From assembly GCA_003550305.1 (NCBI GenBank), contig QKYT01000055.1, forward strand, positions 258,781 through 291,837: DNA of 33,057 nt, written 5' to 3'. A program made the position numbers and the translations under genes. The notes below the pieces were generated by a model. It had not been told where the DNA came from. It did no database searches and saw nothing but the letters and a program-made list of their open reading frames with translations. Below, piece by piece: positions 19,741 through 32,850 of this stretch (its first letter is position 1; each line of letters begins with the position of its first letter). This DNA comes from Glomus cerebriforme (taxonomy: Eukaryota; Glomeromycota; Glomeromycetes; Glomerales; Glomeraceae).

Positions 19741-21000
19741 AAAATAAATTTAATATACAATTATTAGTTTTATAAAATAAATTTGTTATATATAATATAA
19801 AAATATAATATATAATATATATATTTTTTTATTTATAATATATAATAGAAATTATTTTAAATCCAAAGCATATATTTTTATTTTATTTTTATTTTTTTTT
19901 TTAGTAGTCAATAATAGTAGTATAAATAGTAATCACATATGTATGCTGTATTACATGTATTGTTTATTTATTTATTATTAATTAATCAAATTTAAGACAT
20001 ATAACCGCTACATGATCATAATGGTTATTACATTATATAAAAATATATAGTCCTTCATTTTGCTTTAAACAATAATACTAATATAATTTTTTTTTGCAAA
20101 TAAATTTATTAGAAAAATAAAAAAAAATAATTTAATTTTATAAAAACTTTTAAAATAATTTTTTTTATAAAAACTTTATTATATTATAATATTATAGTTT
20201 TAATTAAACTTAATTTATATAGTTTATTAGATTTAAAAATGATTAGTAAAGAAACTAAAATTAATCATTTATATATAAAGACAAAAATAGTATTTTAAAC
20301 CTTCTTTCAAAGTATAAATAAACTTGCAGAGCAGCTAAAATTACATCTATAATATGAATTTAAAAGTTTTATGTTAAAGAAAAAAGTATTTTTTTTAAAA
20401 TATTACTACATTATAAATCTGGTATATATTTAAGAAATGTAAATAAATGATACATTTAAAAGTTAAAATTTATGTAAAAACTTAATAAACTACTACATAT
20501 AACTGTATTAATTTAATTTTAAAATATAGTTATTTTATAATTTTATAATTTTGTTTAAAAAATGAAAGGGTAACTCTTTCTGTAATTTTTAACCATTTTT
20601 TAAAAAAAAATAAAACACATTTTGAAGTTTTCCTGAAAAATAAGAAGTAAATAAAAATACTTTTATTTTTATTTTATATATAAATATAGTAATTTAAGTT
20701 GTTTATATTATTTTATGAAATATAATCATAATTTTTTGTTTTTTCTTTAGGTAATAACTTAATTATTTTATATTGATGCATTTAACTATTCTAAGTTTTC
20801 AAAATAATAATTACTTTAATTATAATTAATATTAATTTTTGATGACGTTTTTTTTGTATTTATAATTTTGATAAAAAAAATAAATAAATAAATTATAACA
20901 ATATTATTGACCAAAAAATTGTATTTTTTAGTAACTTTTTTAATTTTTATACTTTGATCAAACTATATGATACTATGATTAATGTAAAGCAATTATATTA

Positions 21001-21060
21001 ATATAATTAATTACGTCAGTATAAATTAATTACGTTAGGTAAAATTAACTACATTAAGAA
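21001..21060. repeat. 20-bp degenerate tandem triplet
   Basis: Three adjacent 20-bp units, ATATAATTAATTACGTCAGT, ATAAATTAATTACGTTAGGT and AAAATTAACTACATTAAGAA, share the core ATTAATTACGTTAG. They lie in the AT-rich block. Confidence 0.65.
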
Positions 21061-21659
21061 AAATAGATTATATTATGTCAATATGCAAATTAGTATTGTG
21101 CCATAATATTATATATAGCAATTAAAAATTAATTACACTAGAAAGTATATTTGTGTTCATATCTCAGCAACTTTAGAAAAACTTGTGAAAAACTTGTATT
21201 AGACTTCAAAGATACTATTTTCATTAGAAAGCTAAAAAATAAATACTATATTCTGATTGTAATAAACTTATTTTTTCTATTTATGATTGATTTGTCTAAA
21301 GTATAGCTAAAGATATTTTCAGTTAAACTCATTGTGATGCAATATCTATTTTTTTGCATGCGTAATCAACTAATAATATGCATTGTTACGATTTCACATG
21401 TTTTACAATATATTTTGAATTCTTTTTTTAGTTTTTTAAATTTACCTTTTTTTTGAGTTTTGTAATACATCTTAATTTAATGCTTCAGATAATCCAATAG
21501 TTCCATTATCTAGTATTTATTATATATTAAAAGCTATTATATTATCCAATACTATGATAAGCTTTGAATTAAGATTTACTTTTTTGAAACTAATATTTTT
21601 ATAGAAAATAAAATAACTGTTTAGTAAAAATTTTTTGTTAGATTTATTTTTTTATTAAA

Positions 21660-22460
21660 TTTTATACACTATTTAGTAAGCTAGTCTGCATAGAATCTAT
21701 TCTTAACTAAGAAAAAGTTAAGACAATTCTGTAAATTTTTTCTAGATTTTTATAAAAAGATATTAGAATTATTTTTATTGGATTTATATAATTTAATATG
21801 TTATTTTATAAGCTAATCTATGCAGAGATAATTTCTAATATACTACTTTTTTATTAGACATATAAAATTCCTGGTAAAATTATTAGACTTAAATTTTTTT
21901 ATTAAACTTAAATAAATAATATATTAATCAGCATAGAGCCAGTTCTTAATATACTAATTTTCATTAGATTTATCTTATAGAATGGTATATTCTAAAAAAA
22001 ATTGAAATAATTTTTTTTAGACTTATATGATAAAATATATAATTTAATAAGCTAACCTATTCTGAAATAATTTTTATTATACATATTTTTTATTAAACTT
22101 ATGATAGAAAAATTAGAACAGTTTATAGTCTTATTTTATAAATTTTTATTATATTTATTTTAATCATTATACCATTTATTAAGCTAATATGAATAGAAAT
22201 AAATCCTGATTTACATATTTTTATTAAACTTATTTTATAAAATTTTATTAGACTTGAAAACTATTAAATTATTTATGAAATAATAAAGATCATTTTTGTT
22301 AGACTTATGAAACTATTAGACTTATTTATGAAATAATAAAAACTATTAAACTTATTTTTATTAGACTTATAAAAAATATATTATTTAATAAGCTAAGCCA
22401 TATAGAAACAATTCTTAATATATTTATTTTATTAGATTTATTAAATATAACAAAAAAATT
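21660..22460. repeat. Degenerate tandem array, period about 120 bp
   Basis: A marker word close to TTTAATAAGCTAATCTATGC, followed about 15 bases later by ATTCTTAATATAC, recurs at about 21671, 21801, 21921, 22041, 22171 and 22382. Spacings are 130, 120, 120, 130 and 211 bp; the last may hide one more decayed unit. Between markers the words TTATTAGACTTA and TTATTAAACTTA repeat. This indicates an old satellite-like array rather than unique sequence. Confidence 0.6.
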
Positions 22461-22666
22461 ATTATAAAAATTAAGAATCTAAAGCTTTTAGAAGCATTTT
22501 TAATATAATAAAAAAATTAGTATAGTTTTTAAAATTCTAAGAAACTCACATATCCAAAAAATTAATATAGAAATTAAGAATTTGAAACTCTTAAAAGCTT
22601 ATAGATTTTAAGAAAAACTAAAACATATAATACTAAGTGGAAGTATTGAAACTTTATCTCAAAATC

Positions 22667-23140
22667 CTCACAATAACTGGGTGCCGTCCAAAATCCCGAA
22701 ACTCAAAATCCTGACAGGCCAAAATCCCGACACTCAAAATCCCAACAGGTACAAAATCCCAAAACTTAAAATCCCAACAGGGTCAAAATCCTGACAGGTA
22801 CAAAATCCCAAAACTTAAAATCCCAACAGGGTCAAAATCCTGACAGGTACAAAATCCCAAAACTTAAAATCCCAACAGGGTCAAAATCCTGACAGGTACA
22901 AAATCCCAAAATTGGCCCGCATTAAGCTTTAATGCCATCCAGAATTAAGTTTCAGGATTTTTTTCAGAAGTTTAATAAATCACTAATTATAATTCCGGTC
23001 AGCATTAAAGCTTAATGCGGGCCAATTTTTTGGGATTTCGTACCTTCAGGATTTTGACCCTGTCGGGATTTTGGATTTTGGAATTTTGAATTTCAGAATT
23101 TTGGCCTGTCGGGATTTTGAGTTTCGGGATTTCATACCAT
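22667..23140. mobile_element. Foldback-like element: long inverted arms with internal tandem repeats
   Basis: The left arm (about 22690-22935) and right arm (about 23002-23137) are inverted relatives. The inner ends, 22912-22935 and 23002-23025, are a perfect 24-bp inverted repeat (TTGGCCCGCATTAAGCTTTAATGC). The outer ends match over AAATCCCGAAACTCAAAATCC and GACAGGCCAAAAT. Both arms are built of short AAAATCCC-type units. The left arm carries three identical 49-bp copies. Only about 66 bp separates the arms and no gene is inside. This layout is that of foldback elements (long inverted repeats made of tandem units), or of a large hairpin-forming repeat. Confidence 0.65.
22751..22897. repeat. 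Perfect 49-bp tandem repeat, three copies
   Basis: The unit begins ACAAAATCCCAAAACTTAAA and ends CCTGACAGGT. It occurs at 22751-22799, 22800-22848 and 22849-22897 with no difference between copies, and then a fourth starts and breaks off at 22898. Identical copies imply recent amplification within the left arm of the foldback-like element. Confidence 0.85.
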
Positions 23141-23159
23141 ATCCCAATAACATTATATT

Positions 23160-25933
23160 AAAATATTAATATTTATTATAATGACTTGATTTTTCATATT
23201 AGGGTTAAATTATAAAAAATAATAAAGATGATTTAGATTTTTTTTCTTATCATTTTTTATGTATATGTAATAGTACAATAGGAACAGTTACTGATTTTAA
23301 TATTTCTAAACCATATATTTGAATTGTATTCTCTATCAAAAGATTTATAGTTGATATAAATATTTATAAACATACCCACTATTTTAATATTAATAAAACA
23401 AACTGTTATTATATACAGTTTTTCTTGCAAAATTGTTTCATTCTCACTATTTACAAGACCTAGGGTTTGACTTTACCTAAAGTCTCCTTTGCTTTAGATG
23501 GAAAATATTTTTTCTTCTGATCAGACATATATTGCTCTAAGCAGATGTTCTACCTGGAATAATGTTGACATCTCTTACCTTGACAGATCAGTTTTATGGT
23601 TAATCCTGACATTATTCTGAAATATGAAAGGTTAAACATAATCTCTACTATCAACCTCCCATATATTTTAGACCTCTCTTTTGCTATTCATTATGTAAAT
23701 TGTAAAGTGATGATGCCTGAATTTTTTCAATTCTTTTAACTAATATTAAATATTAACTAATCAATTAATACTTTAAAAATGTTCAAATAAAAATTATTTA
23801 TTTTATTTTATTTTCTTAATGTCCATACAAAAATTTATAATTCTAACTACTATAATATCCTGACTATCATGCTATTAAACCTTATGATACAAACCTCATG
23901 CATAGAAAATATTGATATATAAACTCAGCATAATCATATTAGTCCCTTATAATATTAATATGATCTAAACTCAAAAAATATCTGAAGTGATCATAATTTA
24001 TAATTCTGGGTTAAACTTCATGCGTAAATGCGTAATACGGTGGGTATTGTGACGATAAAATACTGGCTAGTCATATTTTCAGACAAAGAAAATTTTTTTT
24101 TTAGATAATGGAAACTTTTTAATGATTAGTAATTCATATGAATTTTTGATTTAGAAAGTTCCAGCTAAAACTAATTTTCTTTCATTTAATTTAACCAAAT
24201 AAGTTTTTATGTGGGAAAATTTTGTTTGATTATATTCCCATGACACCGCCCAAAAGCTTGGCGTAATAAAACGTTAATCTATTTCCTCAATAAGTAAAAG
24301 TGTGATTTTTTTTTGCAATACCTGAAAGAATATAAATAGAACTTTTTTTAAAGAAATGAAAATCCTTGGATTTTATCCCACGCGAAAATAAATGTCTTTC
24401 AACCAAAGGTAAAATGATTTTTTCCGTACGCCGCTTTAGTATTACAAAAAAAAAAACAAAAAAAAATTCTTTCAAGTTTAAATGTGAACATTGCAAATGT
24501 TTAACACGTTGAGAAAAATTATAATTTAAACTTTTTTTTCCTCTTATTAGGTTTGGAAGCCATTTATTCAGCTTAGGTTCATGCCGATGTTTTAGACGTT
24601 GGTAAGAGCCTACAGAAAGTTCTTGTCATTGTACAATGATAAGACTCTCTGCATTACCGGAATTTGAAATTCATAGGTTTGTTTGTCTCTGTGGAGGTTG
24701 TCAACCTATTTTACCATATTGTGAGCTAAAAGCTTCTCTACTTTTTTAGTGAATTCAAAATCCGGGAATTCTTTATTTTATAATATTGATAAAAAAAATA
24801 TATTCTATACGTACAATGAATAAAAAAAAATTTTCACGACGCTCGATAATGAAACGCGAACAAACCTGATTGATACGGGACAGAAGTCCAAGGAGAATCC
24901 GGAAGTTTCGTCAACGGAGTTTCTCATAGTTCGATAATCAAACGATACTTAAGATTTTTTATTATTTTCTTTTCCTCTCCTTTTTTTATTTTTTGACTTT
25001 GATGACAAAATTTAATTCTTAATTATGGCGATTTATGGCATATTTTCGTTTTTTATAAATAAACCAAATATTACTGAATCAAAATAAATATCGTGAGAAA
25101 TGTATCATTTTTGATGCACAATTCAATAATTAATTTATAAAAGCTCTAGCAGTAATTTCGCTTGCTTTTACGTAAAAGTTATTTAACATGCAATAACATA
25201 ACTCTAATTGCCTATACTTTATGATTTGCGAAAGTTCATTATATCATAAAAATAAACATACATTTAGGTTATTGAATCTAAAACCTGTTCAATTTTACAG
25301 TATGTCCTATGTGTCGTTGGGATAATTAATTCCGGTTCTTTCCGAAAAGATACACGCTCTGTTCCAATATTTTATTGAATCTAGTGAACATACTATATTC
25401 AATAAGATTATGCATAACAAGACGACGTCTTGTCAAAGACGTTAATTATGATGTCAATATCGAATTTTGATGCGTTGATTGGCGGATAATATAATTATGA
25501 ATTTTTTATTTTGCTATCAAGAAGTTAGCCATTTTCATTTTTTTTTTTGTTTGATTCGTTAAATGATAGCTTAATGTCAAAGACTAGTAATTAATTATAT
25601 TGCATATTATAAAATAATAAATTTCCAGTAATATAATCTTTTTTTTTTTTTTTTTATTGATGTATCATATATCGGATATTCTACAATAATAATATGTCGG
25701 AAAAGGTGATTTATTATTAGCAGGCGGTCCACAAAATACTAAATCATTTAATTAATATATACAAGTATCATTAAGTTGTGAATAAAGAAAATTATTTATT
25801 AAAATAAAAAAGTTAATTATTACATGTGACAAAAAATTAAACTACTTCCCCCCCATTAAAATGTGAATTTTTAAATTATGAAAATGTTTTTTTTTTTTAG
25901 AAAAAAAATTAATAGTAATATCTAATTATTAAT
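23160..25933. other. Gene-free region between foldback element and GLT1
   Basis: Nearly 2.8 kb is AT-rich with scattered higher-GC patches (about 23450-23600, 24540-24740, 25300-25450). These patches could be relics of old repeats, but no open frame or family motif supports a call. A 15-bp hyphenated palindrome, CAAGACGACGTCTTG, is at 25428-25442. AATAAA-type words on the minus strand near 25790 would suit GLT1 polyadenylation. Confidence 0.4.
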
Positions 25934-26668
25934 TTAACGAATCGCTAATTGTGTTAATGCTTGTTGTTTTAATTGCGGTGCTTCGAATCTTGTGATTCCA
26001 CCAGTAACGGGTAGATTTGTATTACCCATTAAAAACTGGTCAACCTCCCTTGCAGCTTGACGACCTTCATTTATGCCCCACACAATAAGACTTTGACCTC
26101 TCCTACAATCACCGGCTGCGAAAATCTAAAATATACATAATAAAAAATAATTATTAGAAATTCATTTATTTAATTAATATAATCAAATAATCTTATTCTC
26201 TTCATTTACTTACCCCTGATGCTGGCGTACTATATTTGCCTTTACGTGTCTCAATGTTTGAACGTGTGTCTGTTTTCAAGCCCAAATTGTTTATTAATTT
26301 TTCTTCGGGTCCTAAGAAACCAAGAGCCAAAAGTACGAGATCCGCTTCGAAAAATTCTTCTGACCCTACAATTTCTTTCATAGACCATTTACCAGATACT
26401 GGATCTTTTGTCCATTCAACTCTCACGGTATTTATTCCAGCAACATGCCCATTTCCATCACTCACAAAAGATTTTGATAGTATATTATATTCTCTAGGAT
26501 CTTTTCCAAAGTGTGAAATAACTTCAGCATGCCCATAATCAACTTTAAATGTGCGTGGGAAAGTTGGCCAAGGATTATCATCAGCACGAGTAGCTGGAGG
26601 TTGTGGTAATAATTCGAAATTGACGATTGATTTGGCACCTAAAAAATCATGCGAATAATTTAGTAATT

Positions 26669-26709
<41 letters not shown>

Positions 26710-29700
26710 TTACCATGCCGTATCGATGTTCCTATACAATCACATCCTGTATCTCCACCGCCTATTACTATGACTAATAAGGTGATAAAAAAAAAATTTA
26801 AATTAATTAGACATATATTAATTAAATTGGGCGTTAAAATACAAAAAAAACATACCTCTTTTATCTTTAGCGCTTATATAATGTGAATTTTGCAAGTTTG
26901 AATCCAGCAAACTTGAAGTATTTAACTGAAGAAATTCCATAGCAAAGTGGATATTATCCAAGTTTCTGTTCGCTTCATGTCATAATATTAAGGTAACATC
27001 ATGTAAGAATTTATAAAAAAAGGGGAACAAAAAAAAATATATATATATTAAAAATTAACTTACGTATATTTAAATCACGTGGCCATGTTGCGCCTGTGGC
27101 TACTATTAGTGCATCATTCTCGTTTCTTATATGAGTTGCGTCAATATCAACACCAACATGAACATTTGCGATAAATTTGATTCCTTCCGCGGCAAGGAGA
27201 TCAATACGTCTTTGTACAATGTTCTTATCTAATTTCATATTTGGAATACCATACATTAAAAGTCCACCAAATCTATCATTACGATCATATACTGTAACAA
27301 GATGGCCAGCTTTATTTAGTTGATCTGCTGCAGCAAGACCTGCAGGTCCTGATCCTATGACTGCAACTTTTTTGCCAGTACGAATGGCTGGTGGTTGAGG
27401 AACTATCCATCCTTGTTCAAAACCTTTGTCGATAATAGCGCATTCAATAGATTTGATACTCACAGGTGGTTCATTAATTCCCAACACACAGGCACCTTCA
27501 CATGGAGCAGGACAAACACGACCGGTAAATTCAGGAAAATTGTTTGTCATCAATAATCTGTTCAAAGCGTCACGCCATTGATCTTTGAAAACGAGATCAT
27601 TCCATTTTGGAATGATGTTACTGATCGGACAACCAGTATCAGATTGACAGAAAGGTACACCACAATCCATACAACGAGCTGCTTGAACTTTAAGATCTGC
27701 TTCATTAAGACGAGCATTGATTTCTTTCCAATCTTTAACCCGTTTTTTGGGATTTCTGTAGTTATCAACCTTTCTCTTGTATTTCATGAAACCTTTAGCT
27801 TTATCAACAATTTGAGATCTCTTTTTGGCAGCTTCTTCATCAACCATTGAATCTTCAATATCCATAACCAATGGTTCTTTTTTCTCAACTGGTTGAATTT
27901 GTTGTTCTGGTGATTGTTCTTCCGTCCTTCTTCGTTCTGCTTCTTCAATAAGTTTTTGTTTTTCTAATACAGCTCTATAATCAACTGGCATTACTTTAAC
28001 AACCCTTGGTAAAATTTGATTAAAATTTCTCAATATACGATCCGCAATTTCAGATTTTGTGTAATAACTATGATCTTTAATAAGCTCACGTAAGAAATTA
28101 ATTTCATTAGGATCATTTATAGTTTCCAAATCAACCATTTCAGTGTTACATTTTGAACGAAAATCTTGAGCAAGATCCAATACGTAAGCTATGCCACCAC
28201 TCATACCGGCAGCAAAGTTTCGACCTGTTGAACCTAATATAAGGACTCTTCCACCAGTCATATATTCACAACCGTGATCACCAACACCTTCAACAACGGC
28301 TATAGCTCCAGAGTTACGTACACAGAAACGTTCAGCTGCTATACCACGGAAGAATGCATGACCACCTGTGGCTCCGTATAAACATACATTACCAACAATG
28401 ATATTTTCTTCTGATTTGAAAGTTGAAGATTTTGGTGGATAAACAATTATACGACCTCCTGAAAGACCTTTTCCTACATAATCATTAGCATCACCTTCCA
28501 ATTCAAGAGTGACACCAGAAGTTAAGAAAGCACCAAATGATTGACCTGCGGACCCTTTAAGATTGACATGAATAGTATCATCAGGTAACCCAGCTTCTCC
28601 ATAAACTCTTGAAATATGATATGATAAAGTTGTACCAAGAGCACGATCAGTATTAACTATATTACAATTAATTCTTACTTTTTTTTTCTTTGTTATTGCT
28701 AATTCGGATTCATCAATAAGTTTATTGTCCAAACGAACATAAAGTCTGTGATCTTGTTTGTCCATATTGTAAGTTACAACGCCAGGACGTAATGTGAATG
28801 CCGGAGTTAAAATTGGTGTAAGGTCAATATTTGAAATTTTTGCATTTGCACTTCTTACATTTTCATTAACTCTAAGTTTATCAGTTCGACCGACCATTTC
28901 ATTGATTGTACGGAAACCAAGTTTTGCCATGATTTGACGACATTCTTCAGCAACGTAATAAAAGAAATTTATTACATATTCTGGTTTACCTTCGAATTTC
29001 TTACGTAATTCAGGATCTTGAGTAGCAATACCAACAGGACAAGTGTTCAAATGACATTTTCTCATCATAATACAACCCATTGCTATTAAAGGTGTAGTAG
29101 CGAAACCCCATTCTTCAGCACCTAATAAACAAGCTATTGCAACATCACGACCCGTTCTGATTTGTCCGTCAGTTTGAACAACTACACGTCCACGTAAATC
29201 GTTTAATACTAATGTTTGATGTGTTTCAGCGAGACCTAATTCCCAAGGAAGACCGGCATATTTGATACCCGTCCAACGTGAAGCACCAGTACCACCATCA
29301 TGACCAGCAATTAAAATATGATCCGCTTTTGCTTTAGCAACACCAGAAGCAACGATACCAACACCAACTTCCGATACTAATTTAACTGATACACGAGCTC
29401 GAGGATTTGAACATTTAAGATCATAAATTAATTGTTTCAAATCTTCAATTGAATAAATATCATGATGTGGTGGTGGAGAAATTAAACCAACACCAGGAGT
29501 TGATTTTCTTGTTTTTCCGATATTATCTGAAACTTTATGACCAGGTAATTCTAAGAATAACATATTAAACCGTTTAAATTAGTATTATATAAAAAATTTT
29601 TAAATCAATAAAAAATATATATATAAATATATATATACCTCCTCCTTCGCCGGGTTTGGCACCTTGAGCCATTTTAATTTGAAGTTCATCTGAATCAGAA

Positions 29701-32700
29701 AGGTAGTAAGAAGTCACACCAAAACGTCCAGAAGCTACTTGTTTGATGGCACTTCGCATAGAATCACCGTTAACCATTGGATTCGAACGTTCAGGATCCT
29801 AAACACAATAACAAAAATTAAATTTTAATTTTTTTATAAAAAAAAAAAAAAAAAAAAAATTTTTTTTTGGTCATAAAAAAAAAAGACGACTAACCTCACC
29901 ACCCTCGCCAGTATTTGATTTTCCACCCAATTTATTCATTGCAATTGCTAGAGTTGAATGAGCTTCCATTGAAATAGAACCATAAGACATTGCACCAGTA
30001 CAAAAACGTTTAACAATTTCTGTCCAAGGTTCAACTTGATCCAAAGGTAATGATTTGGAATTTTCAAAATCGAAATCCAATAGACCACGTAAAGTACAGT
30101 TCTTAATTTGTTCATAAGCATTATTTGAATAATTTTCATAAGCTGATTGATTTTTTGTACGAACGGCATCCTGCAAATTAGCGATACCAGAAGGATCATT
30201 AACATGAGATTCACCACCATCACGCCAATGATATTCTCCAGATTCTGGTAGACCTGGTGGAATGATTGTATCGCGTGTTGGATAACCTCGTTCATGGAAT
30301 GAGAGTGCATCCATAGCTAAGATATCAAATGTTGTCCCTTTTATCCTAGAAGCTGTACCAGCAAAACATCGAGCAATAACACTTTCATCAAGACCCAAAG
30401 CTTCAAAAATTTGAGCACCTTTGTAACTTTGTAATGTTGAAATACCCATTTTTGACATAACTTTAAGGATACCATTATTTATGGCTTTTTTATAATTATA
30501 AATAATTTGATCATTAGATAATTCATTTCTAATAGCATTCTCGCGTTTAAGTTTTAATATAGTTTCCATTGCTAAATAAGGACAAATAGCATCAGCACCA
30601 TAACCTAAAAGTACGCAAGCATGATGAACTTCTCTTGCTTCAGCAGTTTCACTAATAAGAGCAATTTTTGAACGTTGTCTATTACGAACAAGATAATGAT
30701 GTACTCCTCCAATAGCTATCAATGAAGAAATTGCAACTTGTTCAGGACTAACAGCAGCATCTGAAAGAACAATAATTTTAAAACCTTCTTGAATAGCTTG
30801 AGAAACTTCAGCGAAAATACGTTCTAAAGCTAAAAGATAACCATTAACACCTTCTCCTTTTGAGAAAGTAATGTCTATAGTACAAACACTCCAATTAGGT
30901 TCCACTTTTTCCATTCGTTTTATAGCATTTAATTCATCAATTGATAAAATAGGTGAAGGTAAAGAAAGTCTATGAGTTTGTTGTTCATTAATTTCTAAAA
31001 TGTTTCCTTCAGGTCCTATATAACATTCCAATGACATGACAATTTCTTCACGAATTGGATCAATTGGAGGATTTGTAACTTGAGCAAAAAGTTGACGAAA
31101 ATAATCATAAATCAAACGTGGTTGATTTGAAAGACAAGCTAAAGGTGCATCATTTCCCATAGATCCAAGAGGTTCCTTTCCATCATTTGTCTAATAATAA
31201 TAATAATAATAAAAATAATTTTTAAATTTCTTATTATAATATATAAAAAAAAAAAAAAAAAAAAAAATTACTACATACCATTGGTAAAACGAGTAAATTT
31301 AATTGTTCAATAGTATAACCAAAAGCACGTAATCTTGGATCTTCAGAAATACTAGTTTCATCTAAATGTACGGAAATACCATTTCCAGTAATTTTAACTT
31401 TTTCAATAATACTATCAAGAGTGATTAATTGTTTATCAACCCAAGATTTAAAATTTTCACGATTTGCAGTAGTTAATTTTAATTCACGATCATCAACTAC
31501 ACGACCTTCTTCAGTATCAACTAATAACATTTTACCAGGTTGTAAACGACCTTTTTGTACTATACGTTCAGGTTCAATATAAATAGTACCAACTTCAGAA
31601 GCACAAATCATTAAATCATCAGTAGTAATATAAAAACGACAAGGACGTAAACCATTACGATCTAAACTTGCACCACAATAACGACCATCACTAAAAGTAA
31701 ATAAAGCAGGACCATCCCAAGGTTCCATTAAACAAGCAGCCCATTGATAAAAAGCACGTTTTTCAGGTTCCATTAAAGGATTATTTTGCCAAGCTTCAGG
31801 TATCATCATCATAACAGCTTGAGGTAAAGTTAAAACTCCATTAATAACTAATAATTCTAAAACATTATCAAAAGCTGCAGAATCAGAACCACCTTCTTCA
31901 ATAATAGGATATAATAATTCTAATTCAGAACCAAATAAATCAGATTTCATAATTCCTTCACGAGCTCTCATCCAATTTTTATTACCACGTAAAGTATTAA
32001 TTTCACCATTATGAGCACACCATCTCATAGGTTGAGAACGATCCCAAGAAGGAAAAGTATTTGTAGAAAAACGAGAATGAACCAAAGAAAAATGAGTTTT
32101 ATAAGCAACATTATTCAAATCATGAAAATAATTATAAACTTGTACAGGACTTAATTGACCTTTATAAATAATATTTTTGTTTGATAAAGAACAAATATAA
32201 AACCATCTTTTTACAGTATTAGCATGAGTAGCTTGTTTTCTTAAAACATAAAGTTGACGAGCGAAATAAGTTTCATCAAAAATTGAATCATCAGTTTGTA
32301 AAGTAACAAAAGGTTGTAAAATAGTTGGTTCACGTGATTTTGCCGCAGGACCAAGTATAGTATTATCTTTTGGAACTTCACGCCAACCCAAAACTTTTAA
32401 TTTTAAAGAATCAGCGATTTGTTCAAAAGTTCTTTTACTTTCTTCCATTACAGCGGTTTCGGGTTTAAAAAACACATTACCAACAGCATAATGACCTTGA
32501 GGAGGTAAAATAATACCTAATCTAGAACATTCTTGAAGAAAAAAATCATGAGGAATACCAGTCATAATACCGGCACCATCTCCATCTCTTGCATCAGCAC
32601 CAACAGCACCTCTATGAGTCATGTTGCAGAGAATACCCCTAGCATCACTAAGTATTTTATGAGATGGGGCACCTTTAATGTGTACGATGAAACCGACACC

Positions 32701-32850
32701 ACAAGCATCTTTTTCAAAATCAGGATTATAAAGGGCTTGTTTAGGAGGGATAGAATCGGCCCAAGATGTATTAACAGGTTCAGTAATAAACTCTTCTTCT
32801 TGATGATTTTGTTGATTATTATTTTGTTCAAGTTCGACGATAGATACCAT
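25934..32850 (-). CDS. GLT1: Glutamate synthase (GOGAT), complete, 8 exons, 2102 aa
   Basis: The exons are 32850-31279, 31190-29895, 29798-29639, 29550-27064, 26972-26856, 26773-26714, 26638-26214 and 26125-25934. All introns are GT-AG of 75-96 nt, and the frame is unbroken. The enzyme converts glutamine plus 2-oxoglutarate to two glutamates using reduced pyridine nucleotide (NADH in fungal GLT1) and completes the GS-GOGAT ammonium assimilation cycle. The glutaminase domain begins at Cys50 (EKDACGVGF) after a 49-residue propeptide that would be removed. The FMN domain carries the 3Fe-4S cysteines near 1169, 1175 and 1180 ([12 protein letters not shown]). A GXGXG domain follows (about 1340-1470). 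A charged linker (about 1540-1590) leads to the small-subunit part, with 4Fe-4S cysteines 1636-1650 and 1689-1697, a GSGPAG FAD site near 1742, a [10 protein letters not shown] nucleotide site in exon 6 and [10 protein letters not shown] in exon 8. The length matches yeast Glt1 (about 2145). Every key residue I checked is present, so the enzyme looks functional. Confidence 0.96.
26674..26709. repeat. AAT microsatellite in GLT1 intron 6
   Basis: About twelve uninterrupted AAT units fill part of the 75-nt intron between exons 6 and 7 of GLT1 (26713-26639). It is likely to be polymorphic in length. The splice sites are outside the run. Confidence 0.85.

Larger units (their letters stand above)
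19740..22640. other. Extremely AT-rich gene-free block
   Basis: About 2.9 kb is nearly all A and T, visibly more biased than the rest of the window, with no open frame of note. It contains a 20-bp triplicated unit at 21001-21060 and an array of about 120 bp period from about 21660. Its edges are not sharply defined. It could be a decayed insertion, an AT-rich satellite region or DNA of organellar/plasmid origin; nothing in it identifies a source. Confidence 0.55.

Noticed and set aside
24540..24740. Possible tRNA or gene fragment in a higher-GC patch
   Set aside because: I could not fold a cloverleaf or find an A/B box pair, and all frames are broken by stops.
27578..27850. Open frames inside GLT1 on either strand
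   Set aside because: They overlap the conserved glutamate synthase exon in other frames and match no family.
29551..29563. ATG at 29563 as start of a separate 850-residue protein
   Set aside because: That ATG lies in intron 3 of GLT1; the acceptor at 29552-29551 gives the conserved GEGGELPGHKV junction.
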